Source: Priapulus caudatus
Taxonomy: Eukaryota > Priapulida > Priapulimorpha > Priapulimorphida > Priapulidae
DNA: 38,220 bases
Direction of reading: 5' to 3'
NCBI RefSeq assembly: GCF_000485595.1
Contig: NW_014577312.1
Coordinates: 108,269-146,488 of the forward strand
The notes under the pieces were generated by a model. That model saw only the letters and a program-made list of their open reading frames with translations, was not told the origin of the DNA and ran no database searches. Below are positions 19,707 to 31,960 of the stretch, in pieces. Each line of letters begins with the position of its first letter. The first letter of the stretch is position 1. Made by a program: the position numbers and the translations under genes.

Positions 19707-22545
19707 TATCACCTCATACAGGAGTTCGAACTGCTGTACGGTACACGACCTATCGGTATATCAGAGTATAGAAGCCGAGTAGAATAGACACCTACGCAGG
19801 TAACGCACTGGCCGCGTGAACAAATATCTGGGATTGCAGGAAGCATTCCTCTTGTATTAGCCTTTTAGAGCGACGAGGAATTTCTGCTAATTACTCGGAA
19901 GAATCAAACCGCGAAACATCCGGCACCTATCCCAGTTATATACCCTACAATGCAGTAGGGGAAAAAAAATTGACGGAATAACGACGATAGAGACCGGCAT
20001 TGTTCATTTGGTTTGCGAAGGCAGGATATAAAAGCAAATATTAGTACACTATAATTGCTCGTTCGGCTCGCTCGCTGCATTTTGTATGCGTTTATGGTTG
20101 TACTGCTCGCATCATACGTGGAAGGTGCTACAAATAGCGATAGGGCGATGCTTGCGAGAGAGATTCCACTGCTGTAGACATCAGTGTGTATGGAGCAGTG
20201 TTCCACTGACGGTTAGCGCATCTCTGCCAGCTAGATATGTGATAATCCGGGAGGCCCCTCACCTGCGTACACCTGGGGCGTCTGTGCGCGGCGTTTGTCG
20301 CCCGTCTACGTCCCCGTTTTCTCCCGGCTGGAGGAATTCATCCTAATCTCCCCTCTACACATTTTTTTCTCGAAAGTAACTTCTTTCGCAGCTGAGTGGT
20401 GGTGGGGGTGGGGGTGGGTGGACGCTTCTATAGCTGCGAAGGTCGCATTTTGTCACTATTCAGCGTGGCTACGCACGCGTGTTCGCTGAAAAGAACATTA
20501 AAGTCGTTGTCGTTCGCGAAAAAATGTGCGTATCATAGCTTTTCGGATTACCGAGGTGCACCGTTCATCCCCGCCCTCCTCGGGTTACCTTCATGGTTAA
20601 CACTTAAATGGTGTTTGTGTCCGTTTTTAAATGTTTTTTTGTGCAATCTGCGTTAGAGTTTATCCCGTAAAATACGTTTTCCCCACATAACCCAAGGAAT
20701 TTGATGAGTCATTGCAATGATTGCATATAGTACGTAGTTGTTGGCTTCTATATAGCTAATAATGATCAGAAATGGGCGCTGTGATCAAATTTGCGCGCTC
20801 GAATTCACGGACTTCTTTGAACTTTCCTATTAGTAATGTTTTGAAAAGTCGCGATGGTAGGAAATTGTTAAACGAAGATGTTTTCGTTCCTTTTTCGTTA
20901 CGTGTCTGATAGTCACACGAATCAACACTAAAATACACAACAATTATTAAGTGATGCTTGTTAAATTACATGTATGCTGGTAGAATAGTCGTTTGTTCGT
21001 ACACGCGCGCGCGCCATGGCGTTTCCTCGGGGAGGATGAACGTTCTAAAAACCCTGTTCATTGCCGTGACTCGTGCGTGAAGTTTCGCATAACGGTCTAC
21101 ACAGTCTGATGTTAAAAATAGGCTCCTAAACTTGCAGCAACTATACTTGTCCGGCATATGGATTGTACCGCTTATATTATTGTACACGTATACGCGCCTA
21201 AACCTTTCAACATCTGTTGCACTAATCGGACTCCACGCATCCCCCTCTCCTAGCATACGTGTGTTCATTGTGCGTATTTAGAGAATCTAAATCTATGTAG
21301 GGGCGGCGAAGAAAAAAAATTCCAAAGCGCGTAAAGCATTGCAGCAGTGAAATATGTGGGACAGGAAAGAGTTGTGGGAAACCGCGACCTTGTAAAACTG
21401 CGATCAACCGAGTCCTGTTTTAGAGCTGATTACTAGAACGTCTGAGCTCCCGATCTCAACACGGATCCCATGCGTACAGCACCGCTGCAGCGACCGGTGG
21501 AAAGAAAACACCTTCTCCCGCCTGTCTCGACATGTGAGGCGTTGCAGGACCAAATATTTCTCTTCAAATAGTTCAAATATAACTCTTCTAGCAACGTAAA
21601 ATCGACGTTTCGCGTTCGTAAAACCCGTTAGTGTCTGCATACCGTACTTACTGGTCTTTCTCACAAATGACCGCGTTACCCTGTAGCATACTTCTACAGC
21701 ACATTCTAGGCCTTATGCCACTAAATATGTGATTCCAGGGATAGTGTCGACAGTTTGGATGTACACTGTAGCAAGCGTGCAGAGTGCAGCTGTTGAATGA
21801 ACTTGTTACCTTTCCCGTGACGGAATAAAATAAGCGACGCGCTTATTCGTGGTAATCTCTAGATTTAACGCGAAACAGACCGGCTAGAGAGCGTATTGCG
21901 TATCGAGGGAGTCAACGTTACGCAAGACGGTAGCAGCGTAACTATATCTATTTTACAGACTGCCATTGCAGTGATGCCTGTCAGACTTCTAAAAGTAGTG
22001 AACTAAATTAAGCCAGATTGTCCTAGTTGTTGTTTTTATCAGCAAGACTTGAATATGGATTTCACAACTGTGAACTATAGGAAGGCGCCAATGAGCTTAG
22101 CTTAGCATTGGTGTTTAATGCTGTTTGCTTCCTGTTCATCCAGATATCTTATAGGATGCCCGCCTACGTGTGTGGGACTTGTTTTCGGGACGCGCAAAGC
22201 GCAGCCTCCATGGGCGTGGCATGCGGTTTCTTGCTTACGTGATCTAAATCATAACGTGAAGAGTTAGCATTAATGAGTTTACTCAATTTCGTGCAAGTAT
22301 AGATATATATCATAGGTGAATAATGACAAATTCTTCCTTCACCCTTGATATATATGCATCGTCTAATTCGTGTTTTTTTTTGGCACGCATATCATTTTGA
22401 TATCGGTGTTCTTATCGCCATGCTTGCATACTTTCCTCCATGCCGGGCTACCGTGCCGATTGAATCGCCACGAAAGCCGGGTTTCTTCAAAAGATAGTTA
22501 CACTGTTCATGCGATTGTTGCTAAGATGTTGCTTGTTGCTAAAGA

Positions 22546-22733
22546 CCGGCGCACACGTAAGTTATTTTACCCAAGTAAAATAACGCATGAGTCATTTTAC
22601 TCACGTGTGCGGCGGATTTTTGTTGAGTAATTTGACGCATGCGTCATTTTACTCACGTGTGCGGCGAATTTTCGTTGAGTAATTTGACGCATGCGTCATT
22701 TTAGTTGAGTAAAATTACTCAGCGGTGCGCGGG
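22546..22733. mobile_element. Palindromic CACGTG-rich MITE-like element, copy 2
   Basis: Begins CCGGCGCACACGTAAGTTAT and ends AAAATTACTCAGCGGTGCGC; it contains the same internal repeated segment as copy 1. Confidence 0.7.
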
Positions 22734-23380
22734 CCTAAGTTGGTGTTGGGCGTTTATGGATTAATTTGGTAGTTTGATTTCTCAGGGCAGGTTGCTCGTT
22801 TTTGTCGCCAATCTCACGAGGCCGCGTGAATATAGTTCCGCGCGGCTCGTTAAGGCGCGGAGCTAGCTGTTGATAGCGTTATACGTAGCTAGCAGGCATG
22901 GCTGGGTGCCACTGATCTGCTCCACTGACGCACCAGGACGGCCTATTTCGAAAGCGCAGTTATGCATGGCATGCGCATATAGGCTCGATTATGTATTAGT
23001 TGATAAGGTTTGTCCACCTTTTTGGCACCTTCTTTCATTCTTGCTGCGATGGAGGACGGCACCACTCAAGCATGCGCAGGGTCAATTCAACCTTCTTCTA
23101 GTCATCGCAGATGCGGATGTTGGCTGTTGGTGTGACTGGGGAGAGAACCGGCTCTATTTTGTTCGCTTAGGCGATTGGAGAGCGTAGGAGCCGAGGACCA
23201 GAATTTTAAGTATAGGTCAGCGGGAGCGATTCTTGGACACGTCGTTAGCAACAGAAATTTATATAAAGGATACGCGTTTCCCACACGCGAGCGGAGAGAT
23301 ACATCATAACGCGAACGCGTTATTGCGCAGAGGTGTTCGGTGCAGAAACTCGTATTATGTCTTGACGCTTCTATCTAGCG

Positions 23381-23560
23381 GAATATAGCTCATACTTCGG
23401 CGAGGGATATAGGGAGCGACTGTGAGTATATAGGACACGAGTGGCAGTTAGTGAGAGAAGCAGATAGCAGGTATATTAGCGTAGAGTGCAGTGTGTGTAC
23501 GAGCGGCACGGAATGATGCGTAGTGTGAGAATAGCGAATGTGTGGTGTGGGAGGTGTGTG
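23381..23560. other. Low-quality unique-looking stretch, nothing recognised
   Basis: Roughly corresponds to the region before the TG tract of copy 1 (15500-15655) but is too divergent to align by eye. No gene is seen. Confidence 0.4.
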
Positions 23561-23637
23561 ATTAGTAGAATGTGGTGTGTCGGTGGCATGTAGGGAGTGC
23601 ATGTGTGTGTAGTGTGTTGTGTTGTGTGTGTGTGTAG

Positions 23638-23668
<31 letters not shown>

Positions 23669-23840
23669 TGTGCGCGCGCGCACACAAGACGACACATGTG
23701 CATGCACTCAGGCTAGCATGTTGTGTGTGTGATGTGCAGCGCGCGCGCGCGCGCGGCTAGCTGTGCTGTGTGTGTGGTGTGTGTGTGGTGTGTGTGATGT
23801 GTGTGTGTGTTGTGTGTGTGTAGTTGCGTGTCTGCGTGTG
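23560..23840. repeat. Compound TG/GC microsatellite
   Basis: Interrupted (TG)n at 23596-23672 and 23719-23830, with (CG)n runs at about 23671-23682 and 23739-23754. All long frames across it are repeat artefacts. Confidence 0.95.
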
Positions 23841-23879
23841 CCTGTAGCAGACGCAATAGTGATAGCAGCATGTCATCAC

Positions 23880-25032
23880 TACTACACGACACGTAGACTA
23901 ATGTAGCACTGCGTGTAACGTAGCACACACTGACCACTCTCCGGCGGGTCTGTGTATAAAACAGCAAATTTGGCTGGATTTGAGAAGCATATACAATATC
24001 GGATTTTCCCGCGAGGCAACACCCGCGGAGACGCGCATGGCACTATGGAACTTCCGGGACGTGCTGGAGCGTCGAGGCGCATCGAAGTATTATCAAGAGT
24101 GATGGTAGTTGTGTGGGTATAGGCGTAATTGGTTTATGTCCAAGTGACAGGCGACGCGGGCTTGCTAGGCGCGTAGCAGCAGTTCGACTCTAAAACGCAT
24201 CTATACAACAACCATCTCAGATACAATATAGATACGTCACGTCACAAATATCACGCACGTTGTCGCTCACCACGTGCGCAGCAGTTCATCACGTCGTCGA
24301 CGAGTGTCACGACTGCGTTGAGGAGTGACCGCGATTTATACGGCGTGAAAAGCCCGTTAATGCTGATGGACCAGTGTACTGGCTAATGCGGCCGTATGTT
24401 TCTGAACGCATCCCGTTATGCAAACATCGATGATCGGCGTAAGATTCGGTGGCAGCATCACGATCAAAAATACACGAGTTGAGGGGGGGGGGCGCTATAG
24501 GGCGTGCCCGTTTGCCACGTTTACGAATCACGCTGGAATTGTTCTTTTCAGTCGATTTTGTTTGTTAGCGGCGCAAGTTTAGTATAAACATGGATCTAAG
24601 TTTATAAACTATAATAAATATATTTATTATAAGTTATTTATTATTTTATTTATTACGTATGAACTTGTAAATTATAACTTTTCTACTATACGCCTAAAAT
24701 GACTAAGATTCTAAGAGTTATACGCGACAACTATATGTAAGACTGATATAGTAATAATTATACAGTCAAGGGTATTATAGCCACACTAGTATGTAGCGAC
24801 TGCATTAAGTATGATTGATAGTCAGGGTATAGGCCAGCGACTATATGTACAGACTGCATTAGTATATATAGTAGGTGTATAGCCAACTATATGTCAAGAC
24901 TGGGCATTAGTATAAGTATATCAAGGTATAGCAAAGCTATATGTAAGAGACTGGCATTACGTATATTATAGTCAGGGTGTATATAGCGATGTGTTCGACT
25001 GATAGGTTGGGCTAACCCGTGAATTTTTGGCT
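23880..25032. repeat. Copy of part of the ~3-kb repeat (equivalent to 34080-35048)
   Basis: Collinear landmarks shared with 34140-35048: GGGTCTGTGTATAAA/GGGTCTGTGTAAA, GAGTGATGGTAGTTGTGTGG, TAGGCGTAATTGGTTTATGT, GCGGCCGTATGT, a run of G at about 24483-24491, TTCAGTCGATTTTGTTTGTT and the 48-bp units near the end. Many extra bases suggest low sequence accuracy. No gene is supported. Confidence 0.8.
24756..25000. repeat. Degraded copy of the 48-bp tandem array
   Basis: About five irregular units with ACTATATGTA(C)AGACTGCATTAG and TATAGTCAGGGTATAG blocks, matching the clean array at 34862-35010. Confidence 0.7.
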
Positions 25033-27850
25033 AGAGTAGATGCTGACTGCGCATAGCTTGTGCCGACTCTCGAAGGCAGGCGACTGTTATACTGCACTCG
25101 CAGCCTACAAAGGTTTCTTCGGACGAAAACAACTATTCAGCTCCGGCGCTAAAGTACACGGCTCGCTATCTCACTCGGCTGTTCGCTGCTGGGCTCGTTC
25201 TCGGTGCTGTTTCTGCATCCCACAAGCGATTTTTCATGCGTAGGCGGTAGGCGCTGCACTGGCGCGCTGCAGCATATTCGCGCATCCTCCGCATCTCAGA
25301 TCCTCAGGATCCATGTGCGCATACCGCTGTCTCCGGCCATATACATGTGCGCTTGAGGTCCTCCGTTTAACTCATGGGCGGTGGTCCGCCTCGTTGGGAG
25401 GTTCGCACTCGACCACCTAGGTCCTCTGGCCCCGCTCTCACATGTGGGCTCTAGTGAATGGTAGGCCACGTCTGAAAAGGGCTCGTAGCGTGTTTTGTAA
25501 CTCGGATCGGATGCATCGAGGGTTTTAGATGCGTTAGGCAAGACATTCGCGACGCTGTGCTTGTTCCTCAATCTAACCTAGAGTCATTAGAAAGAAGTGC
25601 ATGTGGTGGGCATGCTACGTGACGGTGCTCGAGAATAATGGAGTGGACCGTGAAGGCTGACGTTTGGCAGAGTGTAATTATGAGAATTAGAGAGGACTTG
25701 AAATGAATGGCGGCCAGCGGGGACAGGCATGGAATCGTCTCTTGGACGACCGGCGCAGTGGCGGTGCTAATGTGTTGGTTATCTTGTCGTCACTGATTAT
25801 GAATGAACAACTGCTAGACTCATCTAAGCGAGCCTGGACTGGAGAGATTTAGAGTGGGACAATCTGATCGAGCGGTGCAAGCTAATCTGACTGGTTCTAT
25901 ACAATCTGGAAGTGGTGCGCGCGGCTATAGATGCACTCAGTCAATTCGTGGCCGGCAATACGCACCTTAGCGCCAGTCGCATCAGCGAAGTGGTTCAGGT
26001 TCGGGTCACATGACGCGTGTAAATCAATCACGGATACGATCGACAGCCGGCCGCACAGCAGCGGGAGGGAGCCGTCTTCGCGCTCCAGTTAACAAGATGG
26101 ACGGAGATGAAAGGCGGCGAAATTTAGTTGCCGATTTCGCAGGCCATTTCACCGCGCTGCTACATTTGACCAATTTTGACTTTCAGCAATCTTGACAATG
26201 CTGAGGCTTCACTTCATACACGCCTGCTTTGTTACTTGTCAAAACAGCCGTTTTCTAATTTGTTATGCTGCTAGTAGTCGTTTTGCGTTAGTTAGTAGAT
26301 TGAGCTCTCTATAACATCGGCAGACTGTACATGTATCGGTCATAACGAACGATCAACCACTCGACCACGAACACTGTCCAAATACAAACCAATTACGTAC
26401 ATATATCGTATCCATAAAAGTAGTATAGAGCTAGATATATAAGTGGTCAATTCTGATATCTAAAACCTTACAGAACTTAGATAAGAGGTTTAATCATAAT
26501 ATATCATTTCTATATATAGATCGAAGTTTGCCTTCCGGTCGCAAAATATTTGTGATGATTTATTAATATAAAATTTAATAGCGAAATATAATGGATCGAA
26601 TCTTTCATAGCTAATAGAGTTCATATTGTCACATAGTAATAATCATGTTAGTGAAAATTATAAGGAGGTAAGTAGATTACTGGTGACTCCGAGTGTGCTG
26701 GCATAGGTGAGCTATATGTGCTGTGTCTTATAAGGGTCAGGAGTAGTTTTGACATATACGCGATTATGCTCCACTTCTCATCAATATATATTACTAATTA
26801 CCGCGTTTGAATGAAGCGTGAGCGTAGATTCTCGTATGGTTTTTATTGGTGTTACTTTAATACAATAGCGAGATAGTTCATATATACATGGTACTTACGT
26901 CCCTTATACGATATTTTTGGTGAGGGTGTATAGTCAGTCACCAACGGGGTGGCGGAGTGGACGCCCCCTACCCCGCGCGGCGGGCACCGTTTTTGGGAAA
27001 ACTCCCCTTGTTTGGAATCGAGGACACTCATCTCGTTTCTCTATTATTAGTGGCTTGGAAGCAACAAGTGAGTTGTGTAAAATCAATTAAGGTTTTTTTT
27101 ATAATTTTCGTTTAATAAATTCATTTCAAGTGAATGCTTTGTGACTCTGTGTTAAGGTCAGTCAGTCTTGGTATTGTCAAATTCTCGACCTCGAGCCTAG
27201 ACAAAAAAATTATATAGTGTTTTTTTTTTTTTACCGCTATGTGATGACCATCCACAGGTAATTTATACAGACAGTGAAGAGTCTCTTTGCACCCAAGGTC
27301 GGTCCGGTGAGATTCGTGTGGTGGTTAGCCGTTTGTGCTCTAGGTTTATAAATTGCACTTGTGTAGTGCAGGAGGTTCCTAGATTCTATCTCGTAGGGCT
27401 CCCGGATTTCCATGTCTAGACAGGTGGAATATGATAGCAGTTTTTCATTGTACTGAGGTCGTTTCGAAGTACGTTTACGTTTTAGTCTGAGCGCTTGTGA
27501 CGAACATATTGTCTAGTCTCGCCGTAAATTTCCATCCTGATTTGTCAAATATACTCTGTTAATATTCTGTAATGGTAATGAATGATGTTGATGTGTATTA
27601 TACTAGCTCATCATGTCACAGTCGTCCTGTAGTATTATTAATTGTATATTGGGCATTAGTACTGCCTCACTCTTGGCTTTTGTGTGCTCGTGTTGTGTGT
27701 GTGTGTGGCGCTGTGCTCGTGTGCGTGTGCGTGCCGCGTGCGCGTGCGCGTGCGACGTGCGCGGTGTGTGTGTGTGTGGCGAGGGCGTGCAGTTAGCGAG
27801 CGTCGACGCACGGGGCTGTAGGATGTCACAGACATATAGATCCTGATCGC
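25033..27850. repeat. Long noisy copy of the ~3-kb repeat (equivalent to 32057-34000)
   Basis: Matches begin at CTAGAGTAGAT and include GCCGACTCTCG(G)AAGGCAGG, AAAGGTTTCTTCGGACGAAA, CATACCTGTCTCCGGC, GAGAATAATGGAGTGGAC, TTTGTGATGATTTATTA and GCTATGTGATGACCATCCAC. It is longer than the other copy, with extra sequence at about 25960-26480 and around 26940-27010. No recognised gene. A 32-codon frame at 26097-26195 (begins MDGDERRRN, context AAGATGG) has no support beyond its start context. Confidence 0.75.
27690..27780. repeat. TG/CG-rich microsatellite
   Basis: About 90 bp of alternating TG and CG dinucleotides. The similarity to the ~3-kb repeat ends here. Confidence 0.9.
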
Positions 27851-28565
27851 TCTCATGTCTTCTTCAGCGGTTGTTTAACCACGCGATTTTTGTTTACTTG
27901 GTGCTAAAAATCATGGGTAAAACAGATGTCCTGACTTGGGCTCTATTCTTTGATATGGATTAGTTACAGAGACTTACCATGATGAATAAGGCTCTTTGAT
28001 TGAGAGGTTCTTACGTGTTGCTATTGTGTTCTCTAGGCCTATGCAGGTGTTGGGCTTGGGCGCCATAGTTACATGATTAATAGACAGAATTTCGAATCGG
28101 GTTTAAAATATTACCACCCGCTAACGACACCAGCGTCCAGCAAGGCGCTGACGAAGAACATGGCTTAAAGCACCACTGGGACCTTCCGGGCTTTGTATCG
28201 TGCATGTACATCTTGCGCAGCAGAGTGTCAAATAAATAGCAGCTAGCGTTGTAGGGCCTGTGTCGAATTCATCCTACATGGAGTTGGTGGTGGGTGAGGG
28301 CGGGGGCATGGCGTGTGGCGCGGGGGCGGCAGAGCAAGCGCACTTCATGAATCCAGCCCCACACAAAACCCCTTCACGCTCTCCCCCCTCCAAATTAGCA
28401 GCAAGCGTTCGCGAAGCGCCATTATAGTTTGTAAGGCCGTAGTAACAAGTGCCGTGTGAGTCCGTGTGTATGTGTGTCGGCGCAGCGCGCGTGTGTGTGT
28501 GTGTGTTGTGTGTGTGTGTGTGTGTAGCGGCGGCCTCGAGGGCGCGTAAAGCCGAGAAGCCAGCT
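27851..28565. other. Stretch without recognised genes, ending in a TG tract
   Basis: Unique-looking sequence containing a (TG)n tract at about 28488-28525. A GC-rich block near 28280-28400 has long frames on the minus strand only because it joins the minisatellite frame. Confidence 0.5.
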
Positions 28566-28975
28566 TTAAGGAGGACAGGGAAGGAATAAGGAGAAGACAG
28601 TAGATAAGGACAGGGAAGGAATAAGGAGACAGACAGTACTACTAAGAGAACATGGAAAGGAATCAAGGAGGAAGATAGCAGTATATAAGAAGGAAGGGCA
28701 GGATAAGGAGGAAGACAGTATATAAGGAGGACAGGGAAGGAATAAGGAGGAAGACAGTATATAAGGAGGACAGGGAAGGAATAAGGAGGAAGACAGTATA
28801 TAAGAAGGACAGGGAAGGAATAAGGAGGAGAGCCGTAGATAGGAAGGAGGAATAAGGAGGAATACAGTATATAAGAAGGAGCAGGAAAGGAATAAGGAGG
28901 AATACAGTAGATAGAGAAGCGGAAGGATAACGGTAGCAAAGACAGTCATATCACGGCGCACAGGAAGGAATAAGG
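28566..28975. repeat. 39-bp minisatellite, block 1
   Basis: The unit contains AAGGAATAAGGAGGAAGACA followed by GTATATAAGAAGGACAGGG. About ten units, irregular at both ends and most regular at 28700-28830. As 39 is divisible by 3, the minus strand is open through the block and reads as a 13-residue repeat (SLFLPCPSYILSS); this is a by-product, not evidence of a protein. Confidence 0.92.
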
Positions 28976-29740
28976 AGCGCAAGACAGCATAGATCTACCG
29001 CGATTGTTTCGAGTTTCAGAGTTAAGCGCTGGGAGAACTCAAGATTATATAGAGATAAAAGAGGAGAGGAACAGAGATGAAATAAGAGAGAGATAAAAGG
29101 AGATAGGAGAGAAGGAGCGTAAAGCGAGAGCGGACAGAAAAAAGAAGAGGCGCGCAATGGCGGCGAAGAAAGGGAGAGGCGGCGAGAATGACGAGGGATG
29201 TGTAGAAGCGAGGGAGAAGTACGAAATACCTTTTTCGTTGCTTGTGTATTTTACTATACAGGTCAACCAGGAAACGACTACGACGGGTCGCCGACAATTT
29301 TCAAGGAATAAGCGAGCAAAGGACAGCCATTCACGTGCTCAGACTGGTTAGAACGCACGTACATTTACACAAGTGAGTAAAGCGAAGTTAGAGGAGAAAA
29401 CAAAAATTCATGCACGTTTCCTCGCGCAGCACGAGACAACAACATAAGCACAGAGGCAGACAACAAAATCGTCATTCAATCAACATCAGCAGCAAGCGCA
29501 GCAGACAACTGTGGCCGGAAGAGGCGACGAGCAAATGCAAGGATGCACGTTGCGGCGTGTGTAGGCATGCAGACAGACATGCACAACACACCCACAGCAC
29601 ACCCAGAAAGACAGTAATATTAAGAACCAAAACCGGAATCACACACGCACAGCGAAAAGCACAGTAAGCACACACACATAAGGAGCACGACAGCACGCAC
29701 GCATCACGCACGTAACGCGAGGCGCACGAGGACAGGCAAA
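28976..29740. other. Purine-rich spacer between minisatellite blocks
   Basis: GA-rich at 29041-29160, then CA-rich with many ACAC/CAGCA stretches to 29740. No splice-supported exon and no recognised protein. Confidence 0.5.
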
Positions 29741-30066
29741 CTAAGGAGGAAGACAGTATATAAGAAGGACAGGGAAGGAATAAGGAGGAAGACAGTATAT
29801 ATAAGAAGGACAGGGAAGGAATAAGGAGGAATACAGTATATAAGAAGGACAAGGAAGGAATAAGGAGGAATACAGTAGATAAGGAAGGCAGGAAAGGAAT
29901 AAGGAGGAAGACAGTATATAAGAAGGACAAGGAAGGAATAAGGAGGAAGACAGTATATAAGGAAGGACAGGGAAGGAATAAGGAGGAAGACAGTATATAA
30001 GAAGGACAGGGAAGGAATAAGGAGGAAGACAGTATATAAGGAGGACAGGGAAGGAATAAGGAGGGA
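29741..30066. repeat. 39-bp minisatellite, block 2
   Basis: About eight units of the same 39-bp sequence as block 1, more regular, with GTATATAAG versus GTAGATAAG variants. Starts after GGCAAACTAAGG and ends at GGAGGGAAGTG. Confidence 0.92.
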
Positions 30067-30074
30067 AGTGTTTC

Positions 30075-30285
30075 TCGCATAGATATCATATAATATTATA
30101 TATGATATAATATATATGATATCTATATATATCATATATATATATATATTATATATATATATATTATATACTCATATATGTTTTTGATATCATATATGTT
30201 ATTTGATATCATATATGTTATTTGATATCATATATGTTATTTGATATCATATATGTTATTTGATATCTATGGTTTCTCGTGATAA
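30075..30285. repeat. AT-rich palindromic tract followed by a 19-bp GATATC array
   Basis: An (AT)n/ATATGATATC-rich tract runs to about 30185. Then GATATCATATATGTTATTT is repeated with period 19 at 30186, 30205, 30224 and 30243, with a partial unit at 30262. The flanks CGCATAGATATCAT and ATGGTTTCTCG may be the ends of a larger hairpin (GTTTCTCG occurs at both sides, about 30069 and 30271). Confidence 0.88.
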
Positions 30286-30385
30286 CTGCGCATTCTACAG
30301 TCTCGCGTTTATTCGTCTTCCAATGCGAGATAGAATCACAGCCACCGTTAACATTTAGCTATACGATAGTATCAGGGATGTCATA

Positions 30386-30448
30386 ATATCAATTAAGAGC
30401 GCATTAAGTATGAGAGTATACTTAATATGCTCTTGATAATATAGATAT
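30386..30448. repeat. Hairpin-forming inverted repeat
   Basis: ATCAATTAAGAGCGCATTAA is opposed by TTAATATGCTCTTGATAAT around a GTATGAGAGTATAC centre. Probably a short hairpin element. Confidence 0.55.
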
Positions 30449-30583
30449 CTATATACTATAGTCAGACACGCCCGATAGTATAGGTTTGGTGTGCAGAGTG
30501 AAAGAGCACTCATTTCTCGGTGTCCCGATTCATATGCGTTAAAGGATATCTGACATATACAACGATATCAACGTCATTAGGAG

Positions 30584-30672
30584 TGTCATAATATAGACTA
30601 ATATAGTCTATATATTATAATATATAATATAGTCTATATATTATAATATACAATATAGTCTATATTATGACA
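30584..30672. repeat. 89-bp palindromic element
   Basis: Ends are exact inverted copies (TGTCATAATATAGA and TCTATATTATGACA). The interior repeats AATATAGTCTATATATTATA about three times. Preceded by CATTAGGAG, a string also found in the CTCCATTAGG element. Confidence 0.7.
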
Positions 30673-30836
30673 GCATCGTGACGTATACGTCCAGCATGGT
30701 TTTATCGCGACCTGGGAGGCACGCATCGTACGCGGCGCGCGCGCTTTTCTTTCGCATCTCTCGGTCGATGTTTTTTCTGAGAATCCCCCAGGCTCCGATA
30801 AAGCCTACCCTCTCTATGACCGTATATTATAAAAGT

Positions 30837-30865
30837 TGTGTGTGTGTGTGGTGTGTGTGTGTGCT

Positions 30866-30917
<52 letters not shown>

Positions 30918-30921
30918 TGTG
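30837..30921. repeat. (TG)n microsatellite with TGCG end
   Basis: Nearly pure TG with two interruptions, then (TGCG)n. Confidence 0.95.
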
Positions 30922-31788
30922 TTTTTAAACTCGTGATATCTCGTAATGTAAACAATTATATCGCATGATAAGCGCTCGATCTTTGTTCAGGCGTTGATCT
31001 TTGTAAATTTGGAATCATCATGTAGCTATTTGTAAATAGTATATGATTTTTGTGAATGGTATGAACACATACAAATATTTCATTGAGAGTCTCGCCCATG
31101 CATGCTGTCTACTAATATCAGTTCTACTTGAATGAGATGATGCCTCATTCATATACTCCTGGTAATATGAAACGCAGCGCACCCGTGCAATTCTGTTTGT
31201 AGACAAGTGGAAAGATATGTGAATTGAATAAATTAACTCGTCTATTTAGAAACTCATCGCTAGGAGTGAGTCTGTACATGGAAAGTAACGGGATATTGAT
31301 CACCTGGAGGGTATTATGTAGAGACTGGAATACACCTCATTATCTATGGACGTTAAAACTTGTTAGAGGGAAAGTAGTGAAGATAGTGTGTGATTCCGTT
31401 GTTGTTGCAAGCGTTTTGCATAGAATTTATTAGTAATAAACAAACAGTTTTTCATTCCTTTACGATTCTTCGGGGGTCTTTGTGTGGCGATGATTCACTC
31501 TGCCGATCGTGAGTATTGAAACTACGCTCACGGTGTTGCGCGCATGCGTTTGATACGATGTGTGCGTGCCTTATTATGAATTCATGCAGTGACGTCGCTT
31601 GTGAATTGAGGAAGGTATGCATCTATATAATTGTATGAGATAATAATTATAATCTATTCGGTGCGTGCTACTAAGCGTAGAGTAATGCTAGGGCCTTGAT
31701 CGCCGCGTGCCCCTGAAATTGTGCCCATGCTGATGTAACAGTCGTTGCATTATGAATGCCTCTCATATAGTCCTGAAACATTATTGCT
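30922..31788. other. Stretch without recognised genes
   Basis: AT-rich sequence with two short open frames (31018-31206 minus, 31224-31433 plus) that carry no recognised motif and no convincing splice signals. Confidence 0.45.
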
Positions 31789-31789
31789 T

Positions 31790-31960
31790 CCTATGATATC
31801 CCTATTCCGATATGATATCTCTATTCCGATATGATATCCCTATTCCGATATGATATCCCTATTCCGATATGATATCCCTGTTCCGATATGATATCCCTGT
31901 TCCGATATGATATCCCTATGATATCCCTATTCCGATATGATAACCCCATGAGTTCCCTAT
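31790..31960. repeat. 19-bp tandem array (GATATCCCTATTCCGATAT type)
   Basis: ATTCCG recurs with period 19 from 31804 through about six to seven regular units, then continues irregularly. Variants are CCCTATTCC, CTCTATTCC and CCCTGTTCC. Confidence 0.92.

Larger units (their letters stand above)
16208..23380. repeat. Copy 2 of the ~7.8-kb duplicated sequence, right of the N gap
   Basis: Collinear with 8395 to about 15500. Indels of one to a few bases appear every few tens of bases and become denser after about 21290, for instance in the equivalents of 13480-14300. No gene is supported. The divergence pattern fits low-accuracy single-read sequence more than an evolved paralogue. Confidence 0.9.

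Noticed and set aside
28274-28939. 221-codon and 138-codon minus-strand proteins
   Set aside because: They are translations of the 39-bp minisatellite and flanking TG tract.
29472-30135. 205-codon and 143-codon minus-strand proteins
   Set aside because: Same 39-bp minisatellite plus AT-rich sequence; no conserved domain.
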